A DNA stretch of 64,000 nt, taken from Phyto melanocephala (taxonomy: Eukaryota; Arthropoda; Insecta; Diptera; Rhinophoridae). The position numbers and the translations under genes were made by a program. The notes below the pieces were generated by a model, which saw only the letters and a list, made by a program, of their open reading frames with translations, was not told the DNA's origin and did not search any database. The DNA lies in NCBI GenBank assembly GCA_941918925.1, contig OW799234.1, forward strand, positions 124,457,395 through 124,521,394. Direction: 5' to 3'. This document shows, piece after piece, positions 35,801-45,195 of the stretch; the stretch's first letter is position 1; each line of letters opens with the position of its first letter.

Positions 35801-38800
35801 CTACGTTTGACAGGCTCCACGAAAAGCCCCCCAATGAAATAACGCCCAAACGAGAAATGAAATATTCTCCAAATTTTTTTCATACATTTTTGGGTGTTAT
35901 TTCATATGAAATAACTCCCAATTTTTTTGGGCCGTCTTTCATTTTTTTTGGAAATTATTTCATTTCTCATTTGGGGTTTTCAAATTATGAAATAATCTCC
36001 AATGAAATAACACCCAACAAAATTTTAAAATTCGGGGCTTGTTTCATAGCGTGTATAATTTGGGTGATATTTCATTTTGTATTCGGGGGTTATTTCATTT
36101 TTAAAGCTTTTGGTTTTGGGGATGTTTGTATATAAATTATATAAAAATAGGCCTTTTACAAGAAAACTTTTAGCCTGTGAATATATTACAATATATTATC
36201 AAATACATAAATGATAACGTTCTGGATTTGGATGGTGCGACCTTCGTGACAGACTACGAAATTAGTCTACGGACGGCAATAATGATTGTTTTTCCTAAAT
36301 CAAAAGTAATCGGTTGTTGGTTCCAAAGTGTAACCAACTGGCAGCATTTGTACATACAACGTATATTTTCTCCATCTTGATTTCATGAGCAACCATTTTG
36401 TTTTTTTTACCATTTCTTATGTACAATGTATTAAGTTTATTATTTATGTATGTACATGAGAATAATTTTTTGGTAGTTGGGTTTCAAAAACAAATATATT
36501 GGAAATATTAAACAATTCTTTGTTCATACTTCCTTACATCTCCATTACTGAAAATTATTGCCTTTTACAATATTGTAACTATAATAACGTCTCCCATGAG
36601 TTGGATTTTTAAGCCATTCCTAAAGTTTTAGGATAGCTCGTTGGTGGCTGATCTGAAATTGCTTCCATCGTATAAGGGAAATTTACTGCACTGGACTTAG
36701 TCCATTTACAAAACTAGTCACTATTAAACGAGCTTTGTATGTTCTTTCACCAAAAAAAAATTGATTATGAATGCTGGCACACTTTCGAAATTGCATATAT
36801 CCTTATTATGAAGAAGACGCCTGCGGGCCTCCACACAATTTATATCAATAAATTTGCGATTTTGCTGTTGGTCCATATTGAAATCCTTAATGAATCTGAC
36901 TCTTTTATGAATTTTGGGCATAATTTCATTTTTGTTGCTGATGGGGTTTATTTCATTGGGGATTATTTCATTTTCATCATTGGGATTTATTTCATATGAA
37001 ATAACTCCCAAATATTGGGGGTTGTTTCGTTTTCGCTTTGGGGTTTATTTCATTTATTTTTGGATGTTATTTCATTCACTGTTTTTGGGTGTTATTTCCA
37101 ATTTTTTGGGGTTTACTTCATTGGGGATTGTTTCCTGGGCGTTATTTCATTGGGGGGCTTTTCGTGGAGCCGTTTGGCAAACATATTTTAAAATTGCCTT
37201 GCGAAACGACCCTATATTCGCAATTGTACGGCGCCTTTTTTCCGGTACAGTCCAATGTATACCGACTTATCATAAAACATCGTTAAATATATTTTTTGAA
37301 ATTCTTTGTCAATGGTAATTGACTCATAACGAACAAAAAAACGTTCATAAATACATACATACATATGTATACTTTAACACTTATCAGGGAGCAATTTATT
37401 ATCTATCACAAGTACAGTCATATTAGACAATTTTTTTTTAAATTTATTCATACATGTCTACATAAAAAACTATAAAAAGAAAATAAAGGGCTTATATGTA
37501 CAACTAATTACTATGTAACTTTGATTTTAATAACGGGGTATATATTTATTATAGAGGTATAGACTAATTTTGTTTGAATGAATACGTCAATAAACTATTC
37601 TGTCATAATGATGATAATCCTCAAGTGTATGTTGAGACACCGTTACATCCAGGAAAATGGAATGTTTGATGTGCTTAATGGGCTGGGGGAATTAATAGTT
37701 CGTACTTTTTTAAAAACGATGCTGGTTAGATCGCTATAGAGCCACGATTACCGACTTTCGTTCATTAATTGAACAACCAAAATGTGCAAGGGCTGTGGTT
37801 TTAACAAGACGGCTTAACATGTCACAGCTCGTGCCACAACTGATTTATTGAATGAAGCGTTTAGTAACCGTATAATATCACGTTTCTGACCCGCGACTTG
37901 GCCACCAAGATCGTGATATTTAACGCCGCCAAACTGTTTTCTATGGAATATGTGAAGTCTCTGCTCTACGCCGACAAGCTTAAAACGATTGACCATTTGG
38001 AGGACAACAGTTACCGCATTATTGCCGATATATACGGCCACAAATGTTAGAAAAAGTAATCGAAAATTGGACCTCCATATTAGCCGTGGCGGTCATATGC
38101 CATAAGTCATATCTAAATTAAAATGCCAGAAGATTATCTTTCGAATAAAGTAAATCCAATGTATAATTATATATTTTGACGATATTTGGTGTAAGAAAAA
38201 TCACATAGTATTAAATAATTATTTAACAAAAATAGTAATCTGGCTGTTTAAGCAAAAAAATTGCCAAATCTAAACGTAGCTTTATGCATTTCATATGCTA
38301 GATTTGATTTTCCGAGCAAATTTTTGAAAGTAAATGAATCGTGCTGTAGAAAACACTAAATTTAAAAAAATTCTCCACAAAATGTTGTTCTTGTGTTGAG
38401 ATAAAGTCAAGTTGACAGGTCGTCGTTCGTAAATTATTGTGTTCTAGGTATAGGTTTTATATGTCGTATAGAACACAATAATTTACGAATGACGAAGTGT
38501 TAGCAACTACTTAAATCTTGAAAATATTAATTTAAAAAAAAGCATTTAAAATCATAGTTTAACATTTAAAGACATTCGTTTTTAATTTTTATATTTTTTA
38601 TTATTTCAACAGATGCCTGTGTTCAGTGCAACTCTGCCACAGATGTAAGATGTGCCACAAATCCGGATGCATTTCTCTCTAAAGAATGCAGCAATTCGTC
38701 ATCCAAATGTTATACACGAATTCAAGGTAAGAACGCATTATAGTAAAAGTTATTATTTTAACTTTTATTTTAAATCAATTTATTTATTTTGTAGATGGCC

Positions 38801-39267
38801 ACACTATTCGCGGTTGTGCGGTAGACTTGGACAACACCTCAGCTACCAGTTGCAATAATGAAAATGAATGTTTAATTTGCACTTTCGCCGAAGGCTGCAA
38901 CCGTCAAGTATTTCCAGCTCATCGCCAAATTTGTGCGCAGTGCTCCGGCAATAATGAAAATAGTACATGTGCCACTGATATTTACATGAAACCATCGATC
39001 TGCCCCACTTATAAATTGGGTGATAAGTGTTACATTCGCAAGGATGGACGCAATACCAGCAATTCCATTCAACGTGGTTGTTTATCAAGTGGCCAAGCCA
39101 ATGGTCTATGCAAGGATTTATCAAATTGTTATACCTGTGAAGGTGCTGGTTGTAATTTCTTGGCAATCGATTCTACTGAAGTTCCTTTGGCTCGTGATTC
39201 TGCCATGACTTATGGCACTTCATTGTGTCTATTATTAGTTGGCATTATATTAACACATTGCTATTAA
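29818..39267 (+). CDS. Secreted, probably GPI-anchored protein with two Ly6-like (DUF753-type) modules
   Basis: Exons 29818-29878, 38613-38726 and 38795-39267 join in phase 1 at both junctions and give 215 residues. Exon 1 encodes a signal peptide (MRFFISCGIIFVAYLAYVNS). The mature part has 20 cysteines in two tandem modules of ten. Each starts CxxC (CVQC, CAQC), runs through spaced cysteines with an internal GC, and ends CxxC...GCN (CLICTFAEGCN, CYTCEGAGCN), the three-finger/Ly6 pattern found in insect DUF753 proteins. The C-terminus is hydrophobic (SLCLLLVGIILTHCY), as expected for a GPI-attachment signal. Possible N-glycosylation sites include NNTS-like and NST motifs. Cell-surface or extracellular location is inferred; no specific ligand is known. 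Intron 1 is about 8.7 kb and full of transposons; intron 2 is 68 bases. AATAAA at 39399 is a suitable polyadenylation signal. Confidence 0.88.
29879..30489. other. Start of the large intron, unannotated part
   Basis: AT-rich intronic DNA between the donor GTAATAAA and the mariner copy at 30490. No feature was recognised. Confidence 0.4.
30550..31309 (-). pseudogene. Degenerate mariner transposase
   Basis: Begins MERYAQEQRLQIIQFYYQNN, the same N-terminal pattern as the copies at 16268 and 40019. Stops and frame changes follow almost at once. A minus-strand C-terminal frame at 30550-30795 (KPHSLQALQVNIERAI, then VCENWVHRICACRRSRGGHL) matches the mariner tail. The central region is recognisable as WFQQDGAT-like only in broken frames (around 30925-30950), and the total is shorter than a full gene. 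Confidence 0.75.
31345..32050 (+). repeat. Family-A repeat, copy 5 (nested in a mariner)
   Basis: Full head and tail (ACAAGTAACAGTGCTATATT to GGTGAAGGGTATA), very similar to copy 1 at 4524, including the T-rich tract and the CAACACACGGACAGACGGGC run. Its close match to copy 1 suggests the two moved recently or from one source. Confidence 0.85.
32129..32870. other. Intronic AT-rich DNA
   Basis: Between the mariner end and the hAT fragment. No feature was recognised. Confidence 0.4.
32934..33420 (-). pseudogene. hAT transposase C-terminal fragment
   Basis: The minus-strand frame 32934-33266 ends with a hAT dimerisation-type block: SAAAERICSLLSLIKTKFRN followed by KLEFQTVNNVM. Ahead of it is FWDKVSKHKN. 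Continuing on the minus strand to 33420 are broken frames with TCELCNAKAVLANHWHNG, perhaps part of a zinc-finger region joined by internal deletion. No ends of the element were found. Confidence 0.7.
33430..35370 (+). mobile_element. Non-LTR retrotransposon 3' fragment (reverse transcriptase), interrupted
   Basis: The first part (about 33430-33690) reads as the late reverse transcriptase: a remnant of the ADD box (GCAGATGAT), then HWATANELCLNPHKSKYLII and an NLGIML motif. After a frame break, 33820-34012 gives SISKRKLNVLYNNIIRYVYG, then LFLHKIIYSEAPQYL. It is cut there by the MULE element and resumes at 35165 with TDKIRLARSLRGRKIIIPLH, then WHFFIHAAHLWN. The family is of the I/Jockey/CR1 type; I did not assign a clade. 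It is 5'-truncated, ends in an A/T tail, and carries frame breaks of its own. Confidence 0.75.
34013..35164 (-). mobile_element. MULE (Mutator-like) element 1 with motif-array ends
   Basis: Terminal inverted repeats start GGCTCCACGAAAAGCCCCC. The target duplication is CAATATCT (34005-34012 and 35165-35172), exact. Both ends are built from many copies of a GAAATAACNCCCAA-like motif (34036-34255 and 34870-35150), with ATTTCATATGAAAT palindromes near 34158 and 35067 where the motif orientation flips. A minus-strand frame (34491-34763) carries a short piece of a MULE transposase: FPFVFILTNRKSTKCYEHF, then LDLDGATFVTDYEISLRTAI and VFPKSKVISC. The transposase is far too short to work, so this is a non-autonomous or decayed copy. 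Strand refers to the transposase fragment. Confidence 0.8.
35373..35804. other. Intronic spacer between the two MULE elements
   Basis: Follows the A/T-rich tail of the retrotransposon fragment. No feature was recognised. The apparent 144-residue frame from 35701 runs from this spacer into the MULE end and is not a gene. Confidence 0.4.
35813..37171 (+). mobile_element. MULE (Mutator-like) element 2, opposite orientation
   Basis: Same ends as element 1 (GGCTCCACGAAAAGCCCC...GGGGCTTTTCGTGGAGCC), flanked by GTTTGACA / GTTTGGCA (35805-35812 and 37172-37179, 7 of 8 identical). The transposase fragment is now on the plus strand (36177-36380: YINDNVLDLDGATFVTDYEI, then FPKSKVIGCWFQ). The second conserved segment (MDQQQNRKFIDINCVEARRR) is on the minus strand around 36800-36900, so the two coding relics face opposite ways, as in element 1. 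Arrays of GAAATAAC(N)CCC occupy 35835-36110 and 36915-37150, with ATTTCATATGAAAT near 35900 and 36990. Frames such as 36914-37318 are array artefacts. Confidence 0.8.
37180..37604. other. Intronic spacer
   Basis: AT-rich DNA after the second MULE element. No feature was recognised. Confidence 0.35.
37605..38150 (+). pseudogene. Mariner transposase remnant (3' half)
   Basis: Broken plus-strand frames show ETPLHPGKWNV, WAGGI, YFFKND, a LWF-stop-QDG block around 37795-37815, and MEYVKSLLYADKLKTIDHLE near 37945-38005. The order matches the mariner copies at 16268 and 40019. Numerous stops; the N-terminal half is absent. Confidence 0.7.
38420..38495. repeat. Perfect-stem inverted repeat in intron 1
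   Basis: TCGTCGTTCGTAAATTATTG then TGTTCTA (38420-38446) is complementary to 38469-38495, with one mismatch or none by eye. The loop is about 22 bases. It lies 117 bases before exon 2 of the Ly6-like gene. It could be a small foldback MITE or an RNA hairpin. Confidence 0.7.
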
Positions 39268-39398
39268 TTTTTTTTAACTTTGAATTAAAATTTTTAAATG
39301 TGCAGTTTATTTTTTAAACATTTTTTAATAGATTTGCGAAAAATACAAAATATATACGTAAAAATATAGTGGATACAATTTAACTTTTATAACGGAAA

Positions 39399-39404
39399 AA
39401 TAAA
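39399..39404 (+). terminator. Likely polyadenylation signal of the Ly6-like gene
   Basis: AATAAA about 130 bases after the stop codon, followed by an A-rich run. Confidence 0.5.
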
Positions 39405-39932
39405 TTTGAAACAAAAAAAAAACATTTAAAACATAAAGGGCGCTCTTTTACACATTTAACCGGAAGTACTTTCTTTTGAGTTTTTCTATACAACATCATC
39501 AGGGTCGTCATTGTCATCATCATCTTTGTAGGTTGTCTTTTTAAAAGCAATATAAAATTTTATGAAGTGCAAAGAAATTATATTTCATTTTTATTCTCAA
39601 TCTCAACTAAGAAACCGAACTTTCCCTAAAAGAGCGTTATGCAGAGATGAGGTTCCTGTATATTCTTGAAGTATTTTTATTTGCCTACGACTTAAAAGAA
39701 GACGAATAATATGTTTCGTTGCATAAACAGCAGCAAGCCTCAACAGTAATGAACAAAATTGGCAACAATATTGTTTTTGTTTAAAATAACCGTGCAGAAG
39801 CAATTTCCTTGTCAGACAATAAATATCTATTTATGAAATACATTTTGAATGCGTAATAGAACAGAAGCAAAACTGTTTTTCACGTAATAAACAAACCGAA
39901 AAGGTTTAAAGGGCTGATACAACCAATTTAAC
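39405..39932. other. Intergenic DNA
   Basis: A short GTCATCATCATC run at 39495-39525 and a 66-residue minus-strand frame (39603-39803) with no recognisable domain. No gene is called. Confidence 0.35.
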
Positions 39933-41153
39933 TAAAGGTTTGGCTTTTTTTTTTACAGAGTCGTGAGTCGTGTCACGCTGTCATGTTATTATTGTTTAGT
40001 ATTGTTTGGCATTTCATAATGGAAAGACTTACGCCTGAACAACGTTTACAAATCGTTCAACTTTATTACGAAAATTCACGTTCTTTGAGGAATGTGTTTC
40101 GTGCACTTCGCTCAACTTATGGTCAACATAATCGGCCTAATAAGCGTACTATTCGCAACACCATCACCCATTTTGAGACCCAGCATTCATCACTGAATCG
40201 ACCGAATAGACCACGTCCAGCACGCTGTGAAAAAAATATAGCGGCCGTAGCTGAGAGTGTACACAAAGACCGTGGAAGTCGATTCGGTGCCGTTCGCACT
40301 CACGTATGGAACGACTTGGCGCATTTTACGGCATGATCTTAAATTTAAAGCTTATAAAATACAGTTTGTGCAACAACTGAAGCCGCCCGACCTTCCCAAG
40401 CGTCATCGCTTCGCTCTATGGGCTCTTAAAAAGTTTCTAGAAGATTCGAAGTTTTCGAGGCAAATTTTGTTCAGCGATGAGGCCCATTTCTGGCTCAATG
40501 GGTATGTAAACAAACAAAATTGCCGCACTTGGGACGAAGAGAAACCTGAAGAGATTCAAGAACTGCCACTTCATCCAGAAAAAAGGTTTAGTGTGGTTTT
40601 GGGGCCGGTGGAATCATCAGTCCATATTTCTTTAAAAATGATGCCGATGTGAACGTTACCATCAATGGCGACCGTTATCGTGCCATGATAACCGACAACT
40701 TAATGCCTGAAATTGAAGCTCGTGATCTTGGCGACATTTGGTTTTAGCAAGACGGCGCCACTTCCCACACATCGCATCAATCAATGGATTTATTGAGAGA
40801 ACACTTCGGTGAGCGCATAATTTCACGTTTTGGGCCGGGCGAATGGGCACCAAGATCGTGTGATATCACACCATTAGACTTTTTCCTGTGGAGATATGTA
40901 AAGTCTAAAGTTTATGCGGACAAGCCCGCTTCGATTCAGGCCTTGGAGGAAAATATCACGCGTCATTCGCCAGTTACCAGTTGAAAAGCTCGAACGAGTC
41001 ATCGAAAATTAGACTCAACGGATGGATCATCTGCGACGTAGCAACGGCCAAAAAAAAAATGCCAAAGAATGTTCTTTCAAATGATAATAAACATTCCCCG
41101 TTAAATTTGAGTTTTCTGTTTTTTTTTTTTCTTTAAAAAAGTAGGGAACCTCA
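39933..41153 (+). mobile_element. Mariner transposon of DD41D (rosa) type, second copy
   Basis: About 1.2 kb around one broken transposase. The left end near TAAAGGTTTGGCTTTTTTTT and the right end (on the other strand TGAGGTTCCCTACTTTTTT) are only loosely similar, so termini are approximate. Confidence 0.7.
40019..40983 (+). pseudogene. Broken mariner transposase (DD41D)
   Basis: Starts MERLTPEQRLQIVQLYYENS with an intact helix-turn-helix region (NRPNKRTIRNTITHFE). The frame shifts near 40300 into the frame carrying ILFSDEAHFWLNGYVNKQN (first catalytic Asp). It shifts again near 40600. WFQQDGATSHT carries an in-frame TAG in place of the first Q (around 40744). APRSCDITPLDFFLW carries the third Asp, 41 residues after the second. 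The C-terminus ends early. Related to but clearly different in sequence from the 16268 copy. Confidence 0.82.
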
Positions 41154-42218
41154 AAATGGATCACACTTTATTTAAGAACTGTCCACTTTATATATAAAGT
41201 AGATATTATATTGCCATCCGTAAAGTTAAAGTTACGGCTTTGTTTTAAAATTATATTTTTAACGAAAATACATACATATGTACATATGTATATGTAAATT
41301 TATAATTTTATGAAATAAATAAAATAAAATCAATATTTTTTTTCAATAAAACATGTTTTCTCGGTTTCAGTGCTTTTTGAAATATTTAAGTTGATAACGC
41401 TGGTTTTCAATGAGCACAATTAAATATTATCACACTCATTCAATGTTCCTCTCTTTTGTTTTCTTGTTGTCAGTTTTAGTTGTCACTGTTTCATTTTCCA
41501 CAAACATAAATGTTCAAAACTATGTAAATAGTAGCACTACTTCATAAAAATGTGTTTGTTGGCGTTCGACCACAATGTGCCAGGAAACAGAAACTGTTGC
41601 TGGCCAAATGTTATGCGTAAATGTTTCAACACTATAGTTTTTAGAGTTTTTATTGAATTCTTATTGGGAGTTAAGGGAAATAACAGACAGACATTATGGG
41701 TTGGTTCTTAGCGACGCGAAAAGCTAAATTTTCATTCTATCTAGTTTTTGACACGCCAAAGTAATAATAAAAATAAATAAAAATTTAAATATACTTTTAA
41801 ATAAAAACAACAGAATTATGTTCTTTTTTTTAATTCCTTCAATATGCTTGAAGATGCGCTATATGTGTTTAAAAATGGGTAAAGTTATTTTAATTTGATT
41901 GTTAAATATTGTACAAAAAAAAAATTAATATGTGGTGTTAGTGCTACATTTAATTTTAATATACACAGGATTAATATATAAATACAGAAATTTACCGAGA
42001 ATTGGTAGCCTCTCTCCAGTTCACACACATTAATTTTTCTTCAGCAATTTTGCTTAATACCCTTTTAAATGTGATTTAACGTTCACACAGAAAAACTCTG
42101 TTTTATTAATTCCTACTTTTTTGTTATACAGGGAAATTTGTCACAGCTGATTTGAGAGTTCTCGATTGGTTTGAGGTTAGATGGCGAAGAAATGTTTAGA
42201 TATTTTCTGTATTCATAA
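41154..42218. other. Intergenic DNA, no gene recognised
   Basis: AT-rich, no coding frames and no obvious repeats. Confidence 0.4.
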
Positions 42219-42568
42219 GGTGTCCTAAAATGTCATTTTGTCATAATGTTTTAGGTTTTTACAATAGTATAAAAGTTGTTGTTGCTTTTCAAGTAAAAAC
42301 TGACTTAAAGTAATACTATTGTGGTGGTATGTTTATTGTGTTGTCATGACTATTCAGATACTTGTGGCGATCGGCTAAGAGTCTGCCAAGGCGAGCTGTC
42401 TGTAATATTTGTAAGCCGCCGCCTCTGATATCCGTTTAATAATCTGTTATCAATTTAGCTTAATTGGTGATTTAAATTTAATATTTCATTTAGTTATGAA
42501 AGGTCGTTTACAACAGTTTTTTATGTTATTATTTTAGAACATTTGAATTTAGGACACCTTGTAAATAC
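42219..42568. repeat. Family-C element, diverged third copy
   Basis: AGGTGTCCTAAAATGTCATT at the left and TTTAGGACACCTTGTAAA at the right are inverted. TTGTTGTTGCTTTTCAA and GCGATCGGCTAAGAGTCTGC match, on the other strand, blocks in the copies at 5362 and 6116. Its outermost GGGGGATTCACA is lost or altered. Confidence 0.6.
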
Positions 42569-42692
42569 AGTAATTGTTTAAATTTATTGCGAAAATTGTG
42601 TTTCAGTTCGGTAATGTTGCCTCATTCGGAGAGTACACAATTTAAAAGGAATTTGCAATTAATAAAATATTGCTGTTTCTTATTGACACTTT

Positions 42693-43430
42693 TTATACCG
42701 TTCACCGAGAAGTCGATTAAGCCATATCCGTCTGTCCGTGTGTTGGTCAAAATCAACTTTTTGAAGCAACCTCAGTTTTTTAGACCTGTGTATGGTATCA
42801 ATCTTTTTGAAATATTTGGGAATGAATCGCTTTTGAAATACAGCACAATCGCCTGAGATATGAACAAATTCCCACATATTTTTATTACCAAAATTAAAAT
42901 TTTTCAGCCATAGAATAATTTATACTTAGATACCTTTGTTGCCTCTAGAGATATTCGTAAAAAAGTTTGGATAAGTCTGGCTCTAATCGGTAAAGTTATA
43001 AACAAAAAAGTTCTTTTGAAAAATATATATTCAAATAATTTACAAACGAAAATCAATTTTTTTCAGCTTCTAGACAACCGAAAAGGTCACTTGATTAGCG
43101 CATTAAAAAAATTTAAATTGATAATGGCCGTTGCTACAAAATGGCGGACAATAAATTTATATATGAGTCAAATCTGGTATTTAAAAATGTAACTTCTTGA
43201 ACCCCCTTTATATTGGTATCAAATGAAAGGGCTTGCAGTAAATTATGAAAAAGTAAAAATTCAAGATGGCGTCTAAAACAAAATGGCGGACATTTTTTTC
43301 TTAAGCCCATAAATATGGGTATCAAATGGAATGGCGTGACTAGTAGAATAAATTTAACTATGTAAAAATTCAAAATCAAGGATGGCGTTGGAAATAATAA
43401 AGAAAAAATGGCGTATAACATGAAATATAG
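42693..43430 (-). repeat. Family-A repeat (long subfamily), reversed
   Basis: On the plus strand it begins TTTTATACCGTTCACCGAGA, then AGTCGATTAAGC and CCGTCTGTCCGTGTGTTGGT. Inside, GAACCCCCTTTATATTGGTA, then TCAAATGAAAGGGC and AAAATGGCGGACA match, inverted, the copies at 54861 and 55856. It is cut at about 43430 by a mariner remnant. Confidence 0.7.
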
Positions 43431-43830
43431 TTTGGATTATCGCACTCTTACTTCTTTAGTAATGAGACTAAAATTAACGTTACAATAAATGGTGAGATTT
43501 ATTGAGTCGTCAATACCAATTATTTGGGTCGCCAACTGAATAAGAGATAAACTGAAAATGTGTTATTTTTACAGGACGATAACACGTGCCATACACCGTG
43601 TAAAACACTCGATTAATAAAGGAAATGTTTTTCAAACTCATTTTTTCGAACTTATCTAATAAATTGGGCACTTATATCATACGATTTAATGCCTTTGATT
43701 AATTTCCTTTAGGATTATGTAAAGTCGTTGTCTTATACTAACAAGCCGTCAGCTTTGGAAGACTTGAGAGACAAAATGTCCAAATGTCATTTGCCCCTTC
43801 TTGCCCAAAATCATCTTTAAATAAAGTAAG
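43431..43830 (+). pseudogene. Mariner transposase remnant
   Basis: Broken frames show INVTINGEIY, VLFLQDDNTCHTPCKT, LISYDLMPLINFL and DYVKSLSYTNKPSALEDLRD in mariner order. Only the last third of a transposase is present. Confidence 0.65.
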
Positions 43831-43949
43831 TTTCTTGGATATTAAAATTATTATACCTCTCGCACGAGATTGTTATTTCGTTTAAAATTTCGACAACATT
43901 CATTTGCGTCCCTATAAAGCATATATATTGAGAATCCTTATAAAGAAAT

Positions 43950-44115
43950 TAATTTAGCTAATTCCTTTTGTATGTTGAAATCAACTTTTAGAAGCTTTTA
44001 AGCAAACTTCAGACTCGTAAGTATCAATTTATCAGCTATGCTTTTGAGAATTTCGCTATTGAAAAGCAGTTATGTAGGGGCATAAGGAGCTGATATATGA
44101 GCGAAAGAACACTAC
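43950..44115 (-). repeat. Family-A fragment, reversed
   Basis: TTGAAATCAACTTTTAGAAG and TTTCGCTATTGAAA, then AGCTGATATATGAGC, correspond to the family-A middle section on the other strand. Ends are missing. Confidence 0.5.
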
Positions 44116-45019
44116 TGCCTTTGTTTTTTACCCAAAAAAAGTTCAATTTGCAGCTCCTATTGAACTTTTTGAAACGTTTGTTACGTATATTTACCTTTGG
44201 CAACATTTACAGAAACTCTTGGCTCAATGGGTCAGATAACGACAAAGATATAGGCGAAAAGAATTATTAAAAAAAAAAAATGTTAATAAAAAGTTGAGAT
44301 TATCGTTTAGCTAAAACAACAACAAAAGCTAGCAGTTGCTAATACATACTTTGTTTGGTGCGAATTTTGTTCCGGCTGCATCATAGATTTGTAAATCTTT
44401 GCAAACGGCTTTGTTAAGGCCATCAATGCGAAAAAAACACAAGCGATTTTGAATATTAAATCTTTTAAAAATGTTTTTAAGATAATTTTTAAAAACCAAA
44501 TGAAATGGTGAACCATTAAATTTTAAATGCACTCATTATTTTAACGATTTAATCGTCATTTTTAATAGTTTTTCTTCTAAATACCATAGTATTAAATTTA
44601 AACAATTTAAGCAGACAAATTGGTGGAAAAATTTCATGTAGTACGTACTCTATACAAATTACGCCTTTAGAGAATCGATACTAGGTAAAATCATTTATTT
44701 TGTTTCTGCAGATTTTAACAAAAAAATAAATAAATAAAAAAAATTAAATCAAATAAAAAAACAACAGTTCACCTGTGCATGTGAGTTGTACTATGTTTAT
44801 ATTTATTAGAGTAGGACCAGGTTAAACTAAATATTTAAGTGCCAATGATGAAAAACAGAACATAGAACAGAAGCCAGAATAATATAAAAATAAATCGTAA
44901 GTATTTAAATTTTACTACGTAATATTGGTATATAATACTTGTAGTGCGTGGGTAATCTGAAAAGTATTTTTTAAGGGACTGAACAAAAATATCTAAAAAA
45001 AGAAAAGTTTAAATTTTTT
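44116..45019. other. Intergenic DNA, no gene recognised
   Basis: AT-rich. Two overlapping minus-strand frames near 44307-44532 have no domain. Confidence 0.35.
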
Positions 45020-45195
45020 GTGTTTTTTATTACGCTGACTGATTTTCTCCATACTAATAACGTGATTGTGCTTAATTTCAATAGCGATTCATTCCCGAAT
45101 ATTTCCAAAAGTGTGATAAAACATGCAGGTCTGTGCAAAAAAAGGACTTATAAAAAAGTTGTTTTGAAACAGCATACATTGACAGACGGACACTA
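45020..45195 (+). repeat. Family-A fragment
   Basis: TTTCAATAGCGATTCATTCC, CGAATATTTCC, and ACATTGACAGACGGACAC match the middle of family A. Head and tail are absent, so the 82-residue frame is not a gene. Confidence 0.55.

Noticed and set aside
35701..37318. Long frames rich in Phe, Gly and Trp
   Set aside because: They read through the GAAATAACNCCC motif arrays of MULE element 2 and carry the array periodicity.
44307..44532. Two overlapping minus-strand frames with Phe/Cys runs
   Set aside because: Overlapping frames of one AT-rich stretch without coding character.
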